This document shows, piece after piece, positions 6,680 through 11,971 of a stretch of 11,971 nt of DNA. Origin of the DNA: Clostridiales bacterium (GTDB taxonomy: Bacteria > Bacillota_A > Clostridia > Christensenellales > Aristaeellaceae); NCBI GenBank assembly GCA_012514855.1, contig JAAYZL010000263.1, positions 1 to 11,971 of the forward strand, read 5' to 3'. The notes under the pieces were generated by a model. It saw nothing but the letters and a program-made list of their open reading frames with translations. It had not been told where the DNA came from and did no database searches. Position 1 is the first letter of the stretch; each line of letters starts with the position of its first letter. Both the position numbers and the translations under genes were made by a program.

Positions 6680-6937
6680 ATGAAGCGCCTGGACTGCCTC
6701 GGGGACATGTGCCCCATTCCGCTGATGAAATTGATGCAGTTGCGCCCGCAATTGGACAGGGGCGAGGCGGTGACGATCGTCACCGACCACAGCTGCACCT
6801 GCGAATCGCTGCGCTCCTACTGCGAAAAGCAGCATCTGCCCGTCCGGATCGACGAGCCGATTCCGGGCATTTGGGAATTCCACATCTCGCCGGTCAGCAG
6901 ATCGCAGACGACACCGTCGCCTCGAAATACTTCTTGA
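6680..6937 (+). CDS. TusA-family sulfur carrier (lone copy)
   Basis: An 85-residue cytoplasmic protein of the TusA/YedF/YeeD family, which carries sulfur as a persulfide on a conserved cysteine. LDCLGDMCPIPLMK at 4-17 contains the family CPxP motif with Cys11 as the acceptor. Four more cysteines occur: Cys6, Cys39 and Cys41 in DHSCTC, and Cys48. The usual fold ends at about residue 70 (GIWEFHIS); the last 13 residues, rich in Ser, Thr and Pro, are read across the end of the convergent LysR gene and may have little function. The start at 6680 is set by GGGGGAGG six bases upstream; an earlier in-frame ATG at 6632 lies upstream of the -10 element and is rejected. It is paralogous to the carrier at 8674 and shares its LDCLG..CP.PLMK and DHSC motifs. 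The partner enzyme is unknown. Confidence 0.85.
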   Translation: MKRLDCLGDMCPIPLMKLMQLRPQLDRGEAVTIVTDHSCTCESLRSYCEKQHLPVRIDEPIPGIWEFHISPVSRSQTTPSPRNTS

Positions 6938-7793
6938 CGGCGGTCATCTGGCCGTCGTAGTTGCGCGGGCGGCGGCGGCAGATGATCGAAACGTCGTAGT
7001 GCAGCCGGAAGCCCTCGGTCCCGATGATCTTCAACTGCTGCTGGTAGATTTCCTTTTTGACGGCCATGTACGGCAGGAACGTCAGCCCGTTGCCGCTCAT
7101 GACCATCGACTTGACCGACTCGGTCGAGTCCATGTGGTAGGACACGCCGAAGTCCGCGATGTCGTAGCCCATGCTCTTCATCTGCCCGGCCATGAGCCGA
7201 TACGAGCTGAAGTCCTCGTCCAGAAGCACCAGCGGATAGCGCTTCAGGCCGTCGATCGAGAGCGTCTCGCGCACCGCGTAGTCCGCGGCGGCGACGAGCA
7301 CGATCTGGTCGGAGAACACGTTTTTGCAGAAGAGCTCCGGCTCGTTTGCGTCGCCGACGATGAAGCCGAGGTTCGCCTGCTCGTCCATCACCTGCTGCAC
7401 GACCTCCTTCGAGGGCATCGAAGACAGCGTGAACTTGTAGCGCGGGAACTTCTCCTTCGCCTTCGCGAGCACGCACGGGATTGCGTAGTTCGCCGCGACG
7501 CGCGTGGCGGCGACCCGGCAGGTGTCGTTGTTGTTGCGCAGGTTTTCGAGCTCCTCCTGAAACTGCCCGTAGATGTGCATGAGCTGGGCCGCGTAGCGCC
7601 GGGTGAGGTGCCCGGCGTCGGTCAGTTGGATGCCGCGGTTGCTGCGCTCGAACAGGCGGCAGCCGAGCATATCCTCGATCTTCTGCATCTGCAGGCTCAG
7701 CGCCGGCTGCGAGATGTGCGACGCGTTCGCGACCTTCGAGATGCTCTTCTCCTGTGCGATCCTCAAAAAAAGCGCCAGATGTTCCAGCTGCAT
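6894..7793 (-). CDS. LysR-type transcriptional regulator
   Basis: A 299-residue regulator. Residues 1-60 hold the winged helix-turn-helix (MQLEHLALFLRIAQ, SISKVANASHISQPALSLQM, RLFERSNRGIQLTDAG), then a linker helix and the periplasmic-binding-protein-like effector domain from about 90 to the end. Length and pattern are typical of the family. It is transcribed away from the split-transporter operon, with 172 bases between the starts, the classical layout in which such a protein controls both itself and the divergent operon. Sulfur-related members of this family (CysB, CysL) sense sulfur metabolites, so a sulfur compound is a reasonable effector, but this is inferred from position only. Minus-strand AGGGGAG lies about ten bases before the ATG. 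The last 44 bases overlap the convergent TusA gene. Confidence 0.9.
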   Translation of the reverse strand: MQLEHLALFLRIAQEKSISKVANASHISQPALSLQMQKIEDMLGCRLFERSNRGIQLTDAGHLTRRYAAQLMHIYGQFQEELENLRNNNDTCRVAATRVAANYAIPCVLAKAKEKFPRYKFTLSSMPSKEVVQQVMDEQANLGFIVGDANEPELFCKNVFSDQIVLVAAADYAVRETLSIDGLKRYPLVLLDEDFSSYRLMAGQMKSMGYDIADFGVSYHMDSTESVKSMVMSGNGLTFLPYMAVKKEIYQQQLKIIGTEGFRLHYDVSIICRRRPRNYDGQMTAVKKYFEATVSSAIC

Positions 7794-7824
7794 CGCGTGC
7801 GCTCCCCTTCCTGTATTAAAAAAT

Positions 7825-7852
7825 ATTATAGCACATTTCCCATGGGCGTCAA
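7825..7852 (-). promoter_or_regulatory. promoter of the LysR gene
   Basis: Minus-strand TTGACG (7847-7852) and TATAAT (7825-7830) are separated by 16 bases, with a TG one base before the -10. This is the best promoter in the window. Transcription would start near 7818, about 25 bases before the LysR ATG. Confidence 0.78.
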
Positions 7853-7875
7853 TCCCCTGTGATAAATATGTCTAA

Positions 7876-7900
7876 TGCTGCACAAGCAACTTCAATATTG
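7876..7900. promoter_or_regulatory. candidate LysR operator between the divergent promoters
   Basis: TGCT-N5-AGCA at 7876-7888 is a dyad of the T-N11-A form bound by LysR-type regulators, centred near -50 of the plus-strand promoter. A perfect palindrome CAATATTG at 7893-7900 follows and overlaps the -35 region. A recognition site plus an activation site at these positions is the usual arrangement, but arms this short can arise by chance. Confidence 0.35.
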
Positions 7901-7925
7901 TATGCCGGAAAGCGCATGGTATAAT
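7898..7925 (+). promoter_or_regulatory. promoter of the split-transporter operon
   Basis: TTGTAT (7898-7903) and a perfect TATAAT (7920-7925) stand 16 bases apart, with the TG extension in ATGGTATAAT, the same ten bases as at the GT39 promoter. The weak -35 fits a promoter that needs an activator. Confidence 0.65.
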
Positions 7926-7965
7926 AGGAGTTGGCTGGCAAATGGGCAGCGTGGGAGGTGCTTCA

Positions 7966-8646
7966 ATGTCGGAAACCAGCGTCAGGGCCCGGACGCCCCG
8001 GAAGCCGAAGCGGAATCAACTGCCGATCGGCCTTCTCGTGCTCGCGCTGACGATCGCGGTGGGCGTCTTGCTCGCGGTCTACAAGTCCGGCGAGCTCGCG
8101 ACGGCCTGGGTGTTCGGCATGTGCTTCGGATTCATACTGCAGAAATCGCGCTTCTGCTTCACGGCGTCGATGCGCGACCCCTGCATCACCGGCAGCACGT
8201 CCGTCACAAAGGCGGTGCTCACGGCGTTCGCGATCACGACGATCGGCTTCACGGCGATCAAGTACGCCGCGTTCGCGGCGGGGCGGGAGATTCCCGGCCA
8301 GAGCTACGTCATGCCGATCAGCCTCGCGACCGCGGCGGGCGGCATACTCTTCGGCATCGGCATGGTGATCGCCGGCGGCTGCGCGTCGGGGACGCTCATG
8401 CGCGTCGGCGAGGGCTTCGGCATGCAGATGCTGTCGCTTCTGTTCTTCGTCATAGGCTCTTTGTGGGGCGCGAAGGACATGGGCTGGTGGAATCTGAACG
8501 TCGTCGCGGGGGCGCCGCGGGTGTTTTTGCCGGACGTGTTCGGCTGGTTCGGCGCGGTGGTCATACAGCTTGGGATCATCGCGTGCCTGTACGTCGCGGC
8601 GGATCTTTGGGAGCGAAAGAAGATGGGCATCACGGGGGATCAATGA
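7966..8646 (+). CDS. YeeE/YedE (TsuA-type) sulfur transporter, first half
   Basis: A 226-residue membrane protein of the YeeE/YedE family (sulf_transp, Pfam PF04143), whose characterised member TsuA imports thiosulfate. It has hydrophobic segments at about 20-38, 45-60, 80-100, 115-138, 145-160 and 200-220. Family motifs are FGFILQKSRFCF at 54-65 (Cys64), DPC (Cys73) and the membrane motif GMVIAGGCASGT with Cys139. Cysteines in such positions are thought to hand the substrate through the membrane in TsuA. Full-length relatives have two copies of this plan in one chain; here the second is the separate gene at 8926. GGGAGGTG ends five bases before the ATG at 7966, which is preferred over the ATG at 7942. 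First gene of the operon; 27 bases separate it from the TusA gene. The substrate (thiosulfate, other sulfane sulfur, or a selenium compound) is not shown by sequence. Confidence 0.87.
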   Translation: MSETSVRARTPRKPKRNQLPIGLLVLALTIAVGVLLAVYKSGELATAWVFGMCFGFILQKSRFCFTASMRDPCITGSTSVTKAVLTAFAITTIGFTAIKYAAFAAGREIPGQSYVMPISLATAAGGILFGIGMVIAGGCASGTLMRVGEGFGMQMLSLLFFVIGSLWGAKDMGWWNLNVVAGAPRVFLPDVFGWFGAVVIQLGIIACLYVAADLWERKKMGITGDQ

Positions 8647-8673
8647 CACATACATCGCAAGGAGGACGGCAAC

Positions 8674-8898
8674 ATGGCGGAATTTGAACTCGATTGTCTG
8701 GGCGAGGCTTGCCCGGTGCCCCTGATGAAGACCGAGAAGAAGATGGCGGGGCTGAAGGCGGGCGACACGCTGATCGTGCACATCGACCACAGCTGCGCGA
8801 TGAAGAACGTGCCCGAGTGGGCGCGCAAGCAGGGCCACAACGTGGAGGTCGAGGAAGTGGGCGACGGGGAGTGGGACGTCATCATCGAGAAGTGCTGA
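8674..8898 (+). CDS. TusA/YeeD-family sulfur carrier within the transporter operon
   Basis: A 74-residue cytoplasmic carrier. LDCLGEACPVPLMK at 6-19 contains the CPxP motif with Cys13, the residue that would take up sulfur as a persulfide. Additional cysteines are Cys8, Cys41 in DHSCAM and the C-terminal residue Cys74. AAGGAGG at 8659-8665 lies eight bases before the start. It sits between the two halves of the YeeE-type transporter, matching the known pairing of TsuA with its TusA-like partner TsuB (YeeD), so it is the likely acceptor for sulfur delivered by the channel. Compared with the lone paralogue at 6680 it is compact, with no tail. Confidence 0.9.
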   Translation: MAEFELDCLGEACPVPLMKTEKKMAGLKAGDTLIVHIDHSCAMKNVPEWARKQGHNVEVEEVGDGEWDVIIEKC

Positions 8899-8925
8899 CG
8901 GCCCGGTGAGGAAGGCGGTGCGACG

Positions 8926-9474
8926 TTGAAGCAGTTCTGGGATAGGATCGGCAAAAACCGCTACTACGCGATGGTCTTCAAAAACCCGTTCACCTACATA
9001 ACCGGCGCGGTGCTGCTGTCGGTGTTCCAGATCGCGCTGTTCGCGTATTCCGGGAACCCGTGGGGGGTCTCGGGGGCGTTCGCGAACTGGGGCGCGTGGA
9101 TTTACCGGCTGTTCGGCGGGAACGTCGACAAGTGGTACTACTTCTCGTCCTCCGGCGCGCAGCAGACGCTGGACGCGGGGGTTTTGAACAACTCCGGGAG
9201 CCTGATGAACTTCGGCATCGCCGCGGGCGCGCTGCTGGCGACGCTTCTGGCCTCGCAGTTCAAGTTCAAGAAGATCAAGTCGATCAAGCAGGTCGTCGCG
9301 GCGGTGCTCGGCGGGCTCATTATGGGCTACGGCGCGCGGCTCGCCGGCGGCTGCAACATCGGCGCGCTGTTCTCTAGCATCGCGTCCTTGTCGCTGTCGG
9401 GCTGGGTGTTCGCGCTGTTCCTGCTGGTCGGCGCGTTCATCGGCAGCAAGCTCCTGGCGAAGTTCTTCCTGTAG
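8926..9474 (+). CDS. YeeE/YedE (TsuA-type) sulfur transporter, second half
   Basis: A 182-residue membrane protein supplying the second half of the transporter. Segments lie at about 24-42, 92-110, 122-140 and 158-178. NPWGVSGAFANWGAW at 44-58 and GARLAGGCNIGALFSSIA at 136-153 are hallmarks of the YeeE/YedE family, with Cys143, the protein's only cysteine, in the GGCxxG motif that mirrors Cys139 of the first half. It lacks an equivalent of the SRFC cysteine. The start is TTG at 8926, supported by AGGCGGTG five bases upstream; no in-frame ATG or GTG fits as well. It lies 27 bases after the TusA gene and 15 before the flavoprotein gene, so all four are one operon. It probably works only as a heterodimer with the product of 7966-8646. 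Confidence 0.85.
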   Translation: MKQFWDRIGKNRYYAMVFKNPFTYITGAVLLSVFQIALFAYSGNPWGVSGAFANWGAWIYRLFGGNVDKWYYFSSSGAQQTLDAGVLNNSGSLMNFGIAAGALLATLLASQFKFKKIKSIKQVVAAVLGGLIMGYGARLAGGCNIGALFSSIASLSLSGWVFALFLLVGAFIGSKLLAKFFL

Positions 9475-9489
9475 AAAGGGATAAAAGCC

Positions 9490-10716
9490 ATGGCAAAGAC
9501 GGTTGAGAACTACGATGTCGTCGTCATCGGCGGCGGCGCGGCCGGGCTGACCGCGGGCATCTACTGCGCGCGCGCGCGGCTCAGGACATTGATCATCGAA
9601 AAGGCGCTCGTCGGCGGACTCGCGACCTACACGGACGAGATGGAGAACTACCCCGGCTTCCCGGAGGGCAGCACGGGGCTGGGGCTCATGGAGCTGTTTC
9701 GCAGGCAGGCGAAGAAGTTCGGCGTGCAGTTCAAGCTGACCGACGTGAAGGCCGTCCGGCTCGAGGGCGAAATAAAGGTCGTCGAGACGTTCCGAAACGA
9801 GTTTCACTGCAAAGCGGTGATCCTCGCGACCGGCGGCAAGCCCCGCTTGACCGGAGCGCCGAACGAGGACAAGTTCCTCTACGACAAGGGCATCTCGTTC
9901 TGCGCGACCTGCGACGCGGCGGCGAACTTAGGCAAGACCGTCATGGTCGTCGGAAGCGGCGACGCCGCGATCGAGGAGGGCATGTTCCTGACGCGGTTCG
10001 CGAGCAAGGTCATCGTCTCGGTGCTGCACGACGAGGGGATCATGGACTGCAACGAGATCGCGAAGGCCGAGGCGCTGAAAAACGAAAAAATGGAGTTTCT
10101 GTGGAACACGACCGTCCACGAGTTCCGCGGCGACGACGAGCACCTGCGCTCGGTGGCGCTGAAAAATTCGAAGACCGGGGAGATCCTGGACGTGCCGGTC
10201 GACACGTGCTTCCTGTTCATCGGCTATCTTCCGAACACGGAGCTCTTCCGCGGCATGATCGACCTGACGCGCGGCGGCTACATCCTGACGAACGAGCGGA
10301 TGGAGACGCGCATCCCCGGCGTGTTCGCGGCGGGCGACGTGCGCGAGAAGTTCCTGCGGCAGGTCGCGACCGCGACCGGCGACGGCGCGATCGCGGGCTA
10401 CGCGGCGGAGAAATACATCGCCGAGAGCGAGATGTTCTTGAGCCAGGTCATGGGCGAAACGCCTCGGATCGTCTACGTCTACAACGCCGCGTCCGCCGGC
10501 GACCGCGAGCTGCTCGGCGAGATGGAGAAGTACGAGCAGCGCCAATGCGGGCTGGGGCTGATCAAGGCCGACGTCTATAAGTCCAACGGCATCGCGCAGC
10601 GGCTGAACGTGAGCGAGACGCCCTGCGTCGTCTATATCTGCGATGGCGAGGTCGTCGGGAGCGTGACCTGCGAGAGGATTTGTCCCGAAAACATCGACGC
10701 GCTGCGGCGAACCTGA
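9490..10716 (+). CDS. thioredoxin-reductase-like flavoprotein with degenerate thioredoxin tail
   Basis: A 408-residue flavoprotein, longer than the usual 310-320 residues of TrxB. The FAD motif GGGAAG is at 14-19, the redox-active CATC at 138-141, a second dinucleotide motif VVGSGDAAIEEG at 153-164 and the flavin motif GVFAAGD at 297-303. The HRRxxxR motif that reads the NADPH phosphate is missing; the stretch is VLHDEGIMDC (178-187), so the donor may be NADH or another reductant. Residues about 335-408 form an extra thioredoxin-like domain: YVYNAASAGDRELL where a CxxC would lie, a cis-proline motif TPCVV at 387-391 and a following GEVVG turn. It therefore lacks the thioredoxin CxxC pair, although Cys389 and others remain. 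As last gene of the transporter operon it may reduce a persulfide or disulfide on TusA. A weak site, AAAGGGA, precedes the ATG. A terminator follows closely. Confidence 0.87.
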   Translation: MAKTVENYDVVVIGGGAAGLTAGIYCARARLRTLIIEKALVGGLATYTDEMENYPGFPEGSTGLGLMELFRRQAKKFGVQFKLTDVKAVRLEGEIKVVETFRNEFHCKAVILATGGKPRLTGAPNEDKFLYDKGISFCATCDAAANLGKTVMVVGSGDAAIEEGMFLTRFASKVIVSVLHDEGIMDCNEIAKAEALKNEKMEFLWNTTVHEFRGDDEHLRSVALKNSKTGEILDVPVDTCFLFIGYLPNTELFRGMIDLTRGGYILTNERMETRIPGVFAAGDVREKFLRQVATATGDGAIAGYAAEKYIAESEMFLSQVMGETPRIVYVYNAASAGDRELLGEMEKYEQRQCGLGLIKADVYKSNGIAQRLNVSETPCVVYICDGEVVGSVTCERICPENIDALRRT

Positions 10717-10725
10717 TCCAGACCG

Positions 10726-10759
10726 ACGCCTCTCGGCTCCGTGCCGGGGGGCGTTTTTT
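10726..10759 (+). terminator. intrinsic terminator of the sulfur operon
   Basis: Bases 10726-10737 pair with 10743-10754 in a 12-bp stem with two G:T wobbles and a five-base loop, followed by six T residues (10754-10759). It begins ten bases after the flavoprotein stop codon and separates the operon from Ku. Confidence 0.85.
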
Positions 10760-10801
10760 AATGCCGCGGAATGGAAATACTGATCCGGGAGGTGTTTCGG
10801 C

Positions 10802-11575
10802 ATGGTATCCCGCAAATCGGTGATAGCGTTCGGCATGGTCGCGATCCCGATCGCGATGTTCACGGCGACGCAGGACAACGACATCCACTTCAACCAGCTG
10901 CACAGGGAGGACAACAGCCGCATCCGCTACAAGAAGACCTGCGCGCACTGCGGCAGGGAGATTTCGGCGGAGGACATCGTCAAGGGCTTCGAGTACGACA
11001 AGGATCAATATGTCGTCGTGACCGACGAGGAGATCGAGAAGATCAAGACGGAGAAGGAGAAGTCGATCCAGATACTGCACTTCGCGCAGTTGAACCAGAT
11101 TTCGCCGGTCTACTACGAAAAGACCTATCAGGCCGCGCCGGAGCCGGGCGGCGAAAAGGCGTTCGAACTGCTGCGCGCCGCGCTGATGGCCGAGCAGAAG
11201 GTCGCGATCGGGAAGACCGTCGTCGGCACGCGCGACACCCTGATGGCGATCATCCCGCGCGAGGACGGCATTCTGATCTCGACGATGCTCTACCAGGACG
11301 AGATCAGGGAGCTTCAAAGGCGCGCCGACCGGCCGAAAGTCGACGAGGCGGAATTGAACATGGCGAAGCTTCTGATCAACTCGATGGACACGCCGTTCGA
11401 CCCGTCGAAGTACAGGGACGAGTACCAGGAGAAGCTCCGCGCGCTGATCGAGACGAAGATCTCCGGCCAGGCGGTCGTCGCCGCGGAGCCGCAAAAGCCC
11501 GGCAAGATCATCGACCTGATGGAGGCGCTGAAGGCCAGCGTCGAGCGGGCGCAGAAGGAGAAGCAGCTGGCGTAA
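10802..11575 (+). CDS. ku: bacterial Ku, DNA end-binding protein of NHEJ
   Basis: A 257-residue Ku-core protein that forms a homodimeric ring on broken DNA ends and recruits LigD. Characteristic features are SVIAFGMVAIPI at 6-17, RIRYKKTCAHCG at 40-51, EDIVKGFEYDKDQYVVVTDEEI at about 57-78, the QI.P.YYEKTY segment near 99-109 and the G(K)TVVGTRDTL motif in the C-terminal half. It ends shortly after the core; the long Lys-rich tail of some actinobacterial Ku proteins is absent. GGGAGGTG lies seven bases before the start. The promoter is not obvious: AATACT at 10776-10781 is the best -10 candidate. Its TAA overlaps the ATG of ligD by one base (TAATG), so the two are co-translated. Confidence 0.95.
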   Translation: MVSRKSVIAFGMVAIPIAMFTATQDNDIHFNQLHREDNSRIRYKKTCAHCGREISAEDIVKGFEYDKDQYVVVTDEEIEKIKTEKEKSIQILHFAQLNQISPVYYEKTYQAAPEPGGEKAFELLRAALMAEQKVAIGKTVVGTRDTLMAIIPREDGILISTMLYQDEIRELQRRADRPKVDEAELNMAKLLINSMDTPFDPSKYRDEYQEKLRALIETKISGQAVVAAEPQKPGKIIDLMEALKASVERAQKEKQLA

Positions 11576-11971
11576 TGCTCGAAGCGTACAACGAAAAGCG
11601 GAATTTCCAAAAGACCCCGGAGCCGGAGGGGGAATCGGCGGAGCGCGAGGGGCGGCTGCGCTTTGTCGTCCAGCGCCACAGGGCGCGCGCGGACCACTAC
11701 GACTTTCGGCTCGAGTGGGACGGCGCGCTTCTGAGCTGGGCGGTTCCGAAGGGGCCGTCCTACGACGCGCGCGACAGGCGGCTCGCGGTTCGGGTCGAGG
11801 AGCATCCGCTCGAGTACCGCAACTTCGAGGGCACGATCCCGAAGGGCGAGTACGGCGGCGGCACGGTGATGCTCTGGGACGAGGGCACGTGGGAGCCGCA
11901 GTCGGACGCCGAAAAGGGGCTTCGCGACGGGTCGCTGAAGTTCAGGCTCAGCGGCAGGCGGCTCCGGGGGA
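11575..11971 (+). CDS. ligD: LigD, 3'-phosphoesterase domain (partial, runs off the window)
   Basis: The first 132 codons of an ATP-dependent DNA ligase D or a stand-alone phosphoesterase. It opens with LEAYNEKRNFQKTPEP, typical of the N-terminus of LigD proteins that start with the phosphoesterase (PE) domain. All residues known to matter in Pseudomonas aeruginosa LigD PE have counterparts with a constant shift of seven: His35, His41, Asp43, Arg45, His77 and Tyr81 (QRHRARADHYDFRLE, EEHPLEY). SWAVPKGPS and FEGTIPKGEYGGGTV complete the pattern. The enzyme trims 3' ends during end joining. No stop occurs before the window edge; whether ligase and polymerase domains follow cannot be seen. The start overlaps the Ku stop codon. 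Confidence 0.93.
   Translation, partial: MLEAYNEKRNFQKTPEPEGESAEREGRLRFVVQRHRARADHYDFRLEWDGALLSWAVPKGPSYDARDRRLAVRVEEHPLEYRNFEGTIPKGEYGGGTVMLWDEGTWEPQSDAEKGLRDGSLKFRLSGRRLRG

Noticed and set aside
7966..9474. Reading the YeeE/TusA genes as a selenium (YedE/YedF) system
   Set aside because: No selD, selA, selenoprotein or in-frame TGA with a following hairpin was seen, and the sulfurtransferase neighbours fit sulfur better. It cannot be excluded, since the families overlap.
7966..9474. The two transporter halves as a broken (pseudogene) full-length YeeE
   Set aside because: Each half has its own start, ribosome binding site and intact motifs, and a complete TusA gene lies between them, so this is an organised split and not a frameshift.
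7963..9807. A 614-codon open frame on the minus strand opposite the transporter operon
   Set aside because: Translation is dominated by Arg, Asp, His and Leu, typical of the antisense of high-GC genes; the plus-strand genes have strong motifs and ribosome sites.

Overview
The window is chromosomal-type DNA of very high GC (roughly 65-78% in the lines I counted). Genes are tightly packed, have strong AGGAGG-type ribosome binding sites, and are preceded by extended -10 promoters. With a lipoprotein rhodanese, no sign of an outer-membrane system, and Ku/LigD repair genes, it looks like a high-GC Firmicute of the clostridial type. That is an inference from style; no phylogenetic marker lies in the window. 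No tRNA, rRNA, CRISPR array, transposase or integrase was seen.

Layout, left to right. (1) 1-1950: a two-gene minus-strand operon for extracytoplasmic sulfurtransferases (rhodaneses). The first is a lipoprotein, the second a secreted protein with two rhodanese domains. It starts at a promoter near 1945 and ends at a terminator at 31-64. (2) 2031-6660: a glycosylation cassette. A plus-strand GT39/ArnT-like membrane glycosyltransferase faces, tail to tail, a minus-strand operon of three genes joined by ATGA overlaps: a WecE/ArnB-like sugar aminotransferase, a short ArnC/DPM1-like GT2 and an ATP-grasp ligase. (3) 6632-7793: a lone TusA-family sulfur carrier on plus, overlapping tail to tail with a minus-strand LysR-type regulator. 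(4) 7794-10759: a 172-base divergent control region, then a plus-strand operon encoding the first half of a YeeE/YedE (TsuA-type) transporter, a second TusA carrier, the second half of the transporter, and a thioredoxin-reductase-like flavoprotein with a degenerate thioredoxin tail. A clear terminator closes it. (5) 10802 to the end: bacterial Ku, then the start of LigD with a complete set of phosphoesterase active-site residues.

How the genes may work together. The sulfur genes outline a route for sulfane sulfur or thiosulfate: handling outside the membrane by rhodaneses, import by a split YeeE channel, capture as a persulfide on TusA, and reduction or release by the flavoprotein, with the adjacent LysR protein as likely regulator. 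The sugar cassette resembles the aminotransferase, undecaprenyl-phosphate transferase and GT39 steps of the Arn (aminoarabinose) pathway, with an ATP-grasp ligase added. It may therefore decorate a surface polymer with an amino sugar that is further acylated. Ku and LigD form a non-homologous end-joining pair unrelated to the rest.

The least ordinary parts are the transporter-half/TusA/transporter-half/reductase operon and the Arn-like cassette with its ATP-grasp enzyme.
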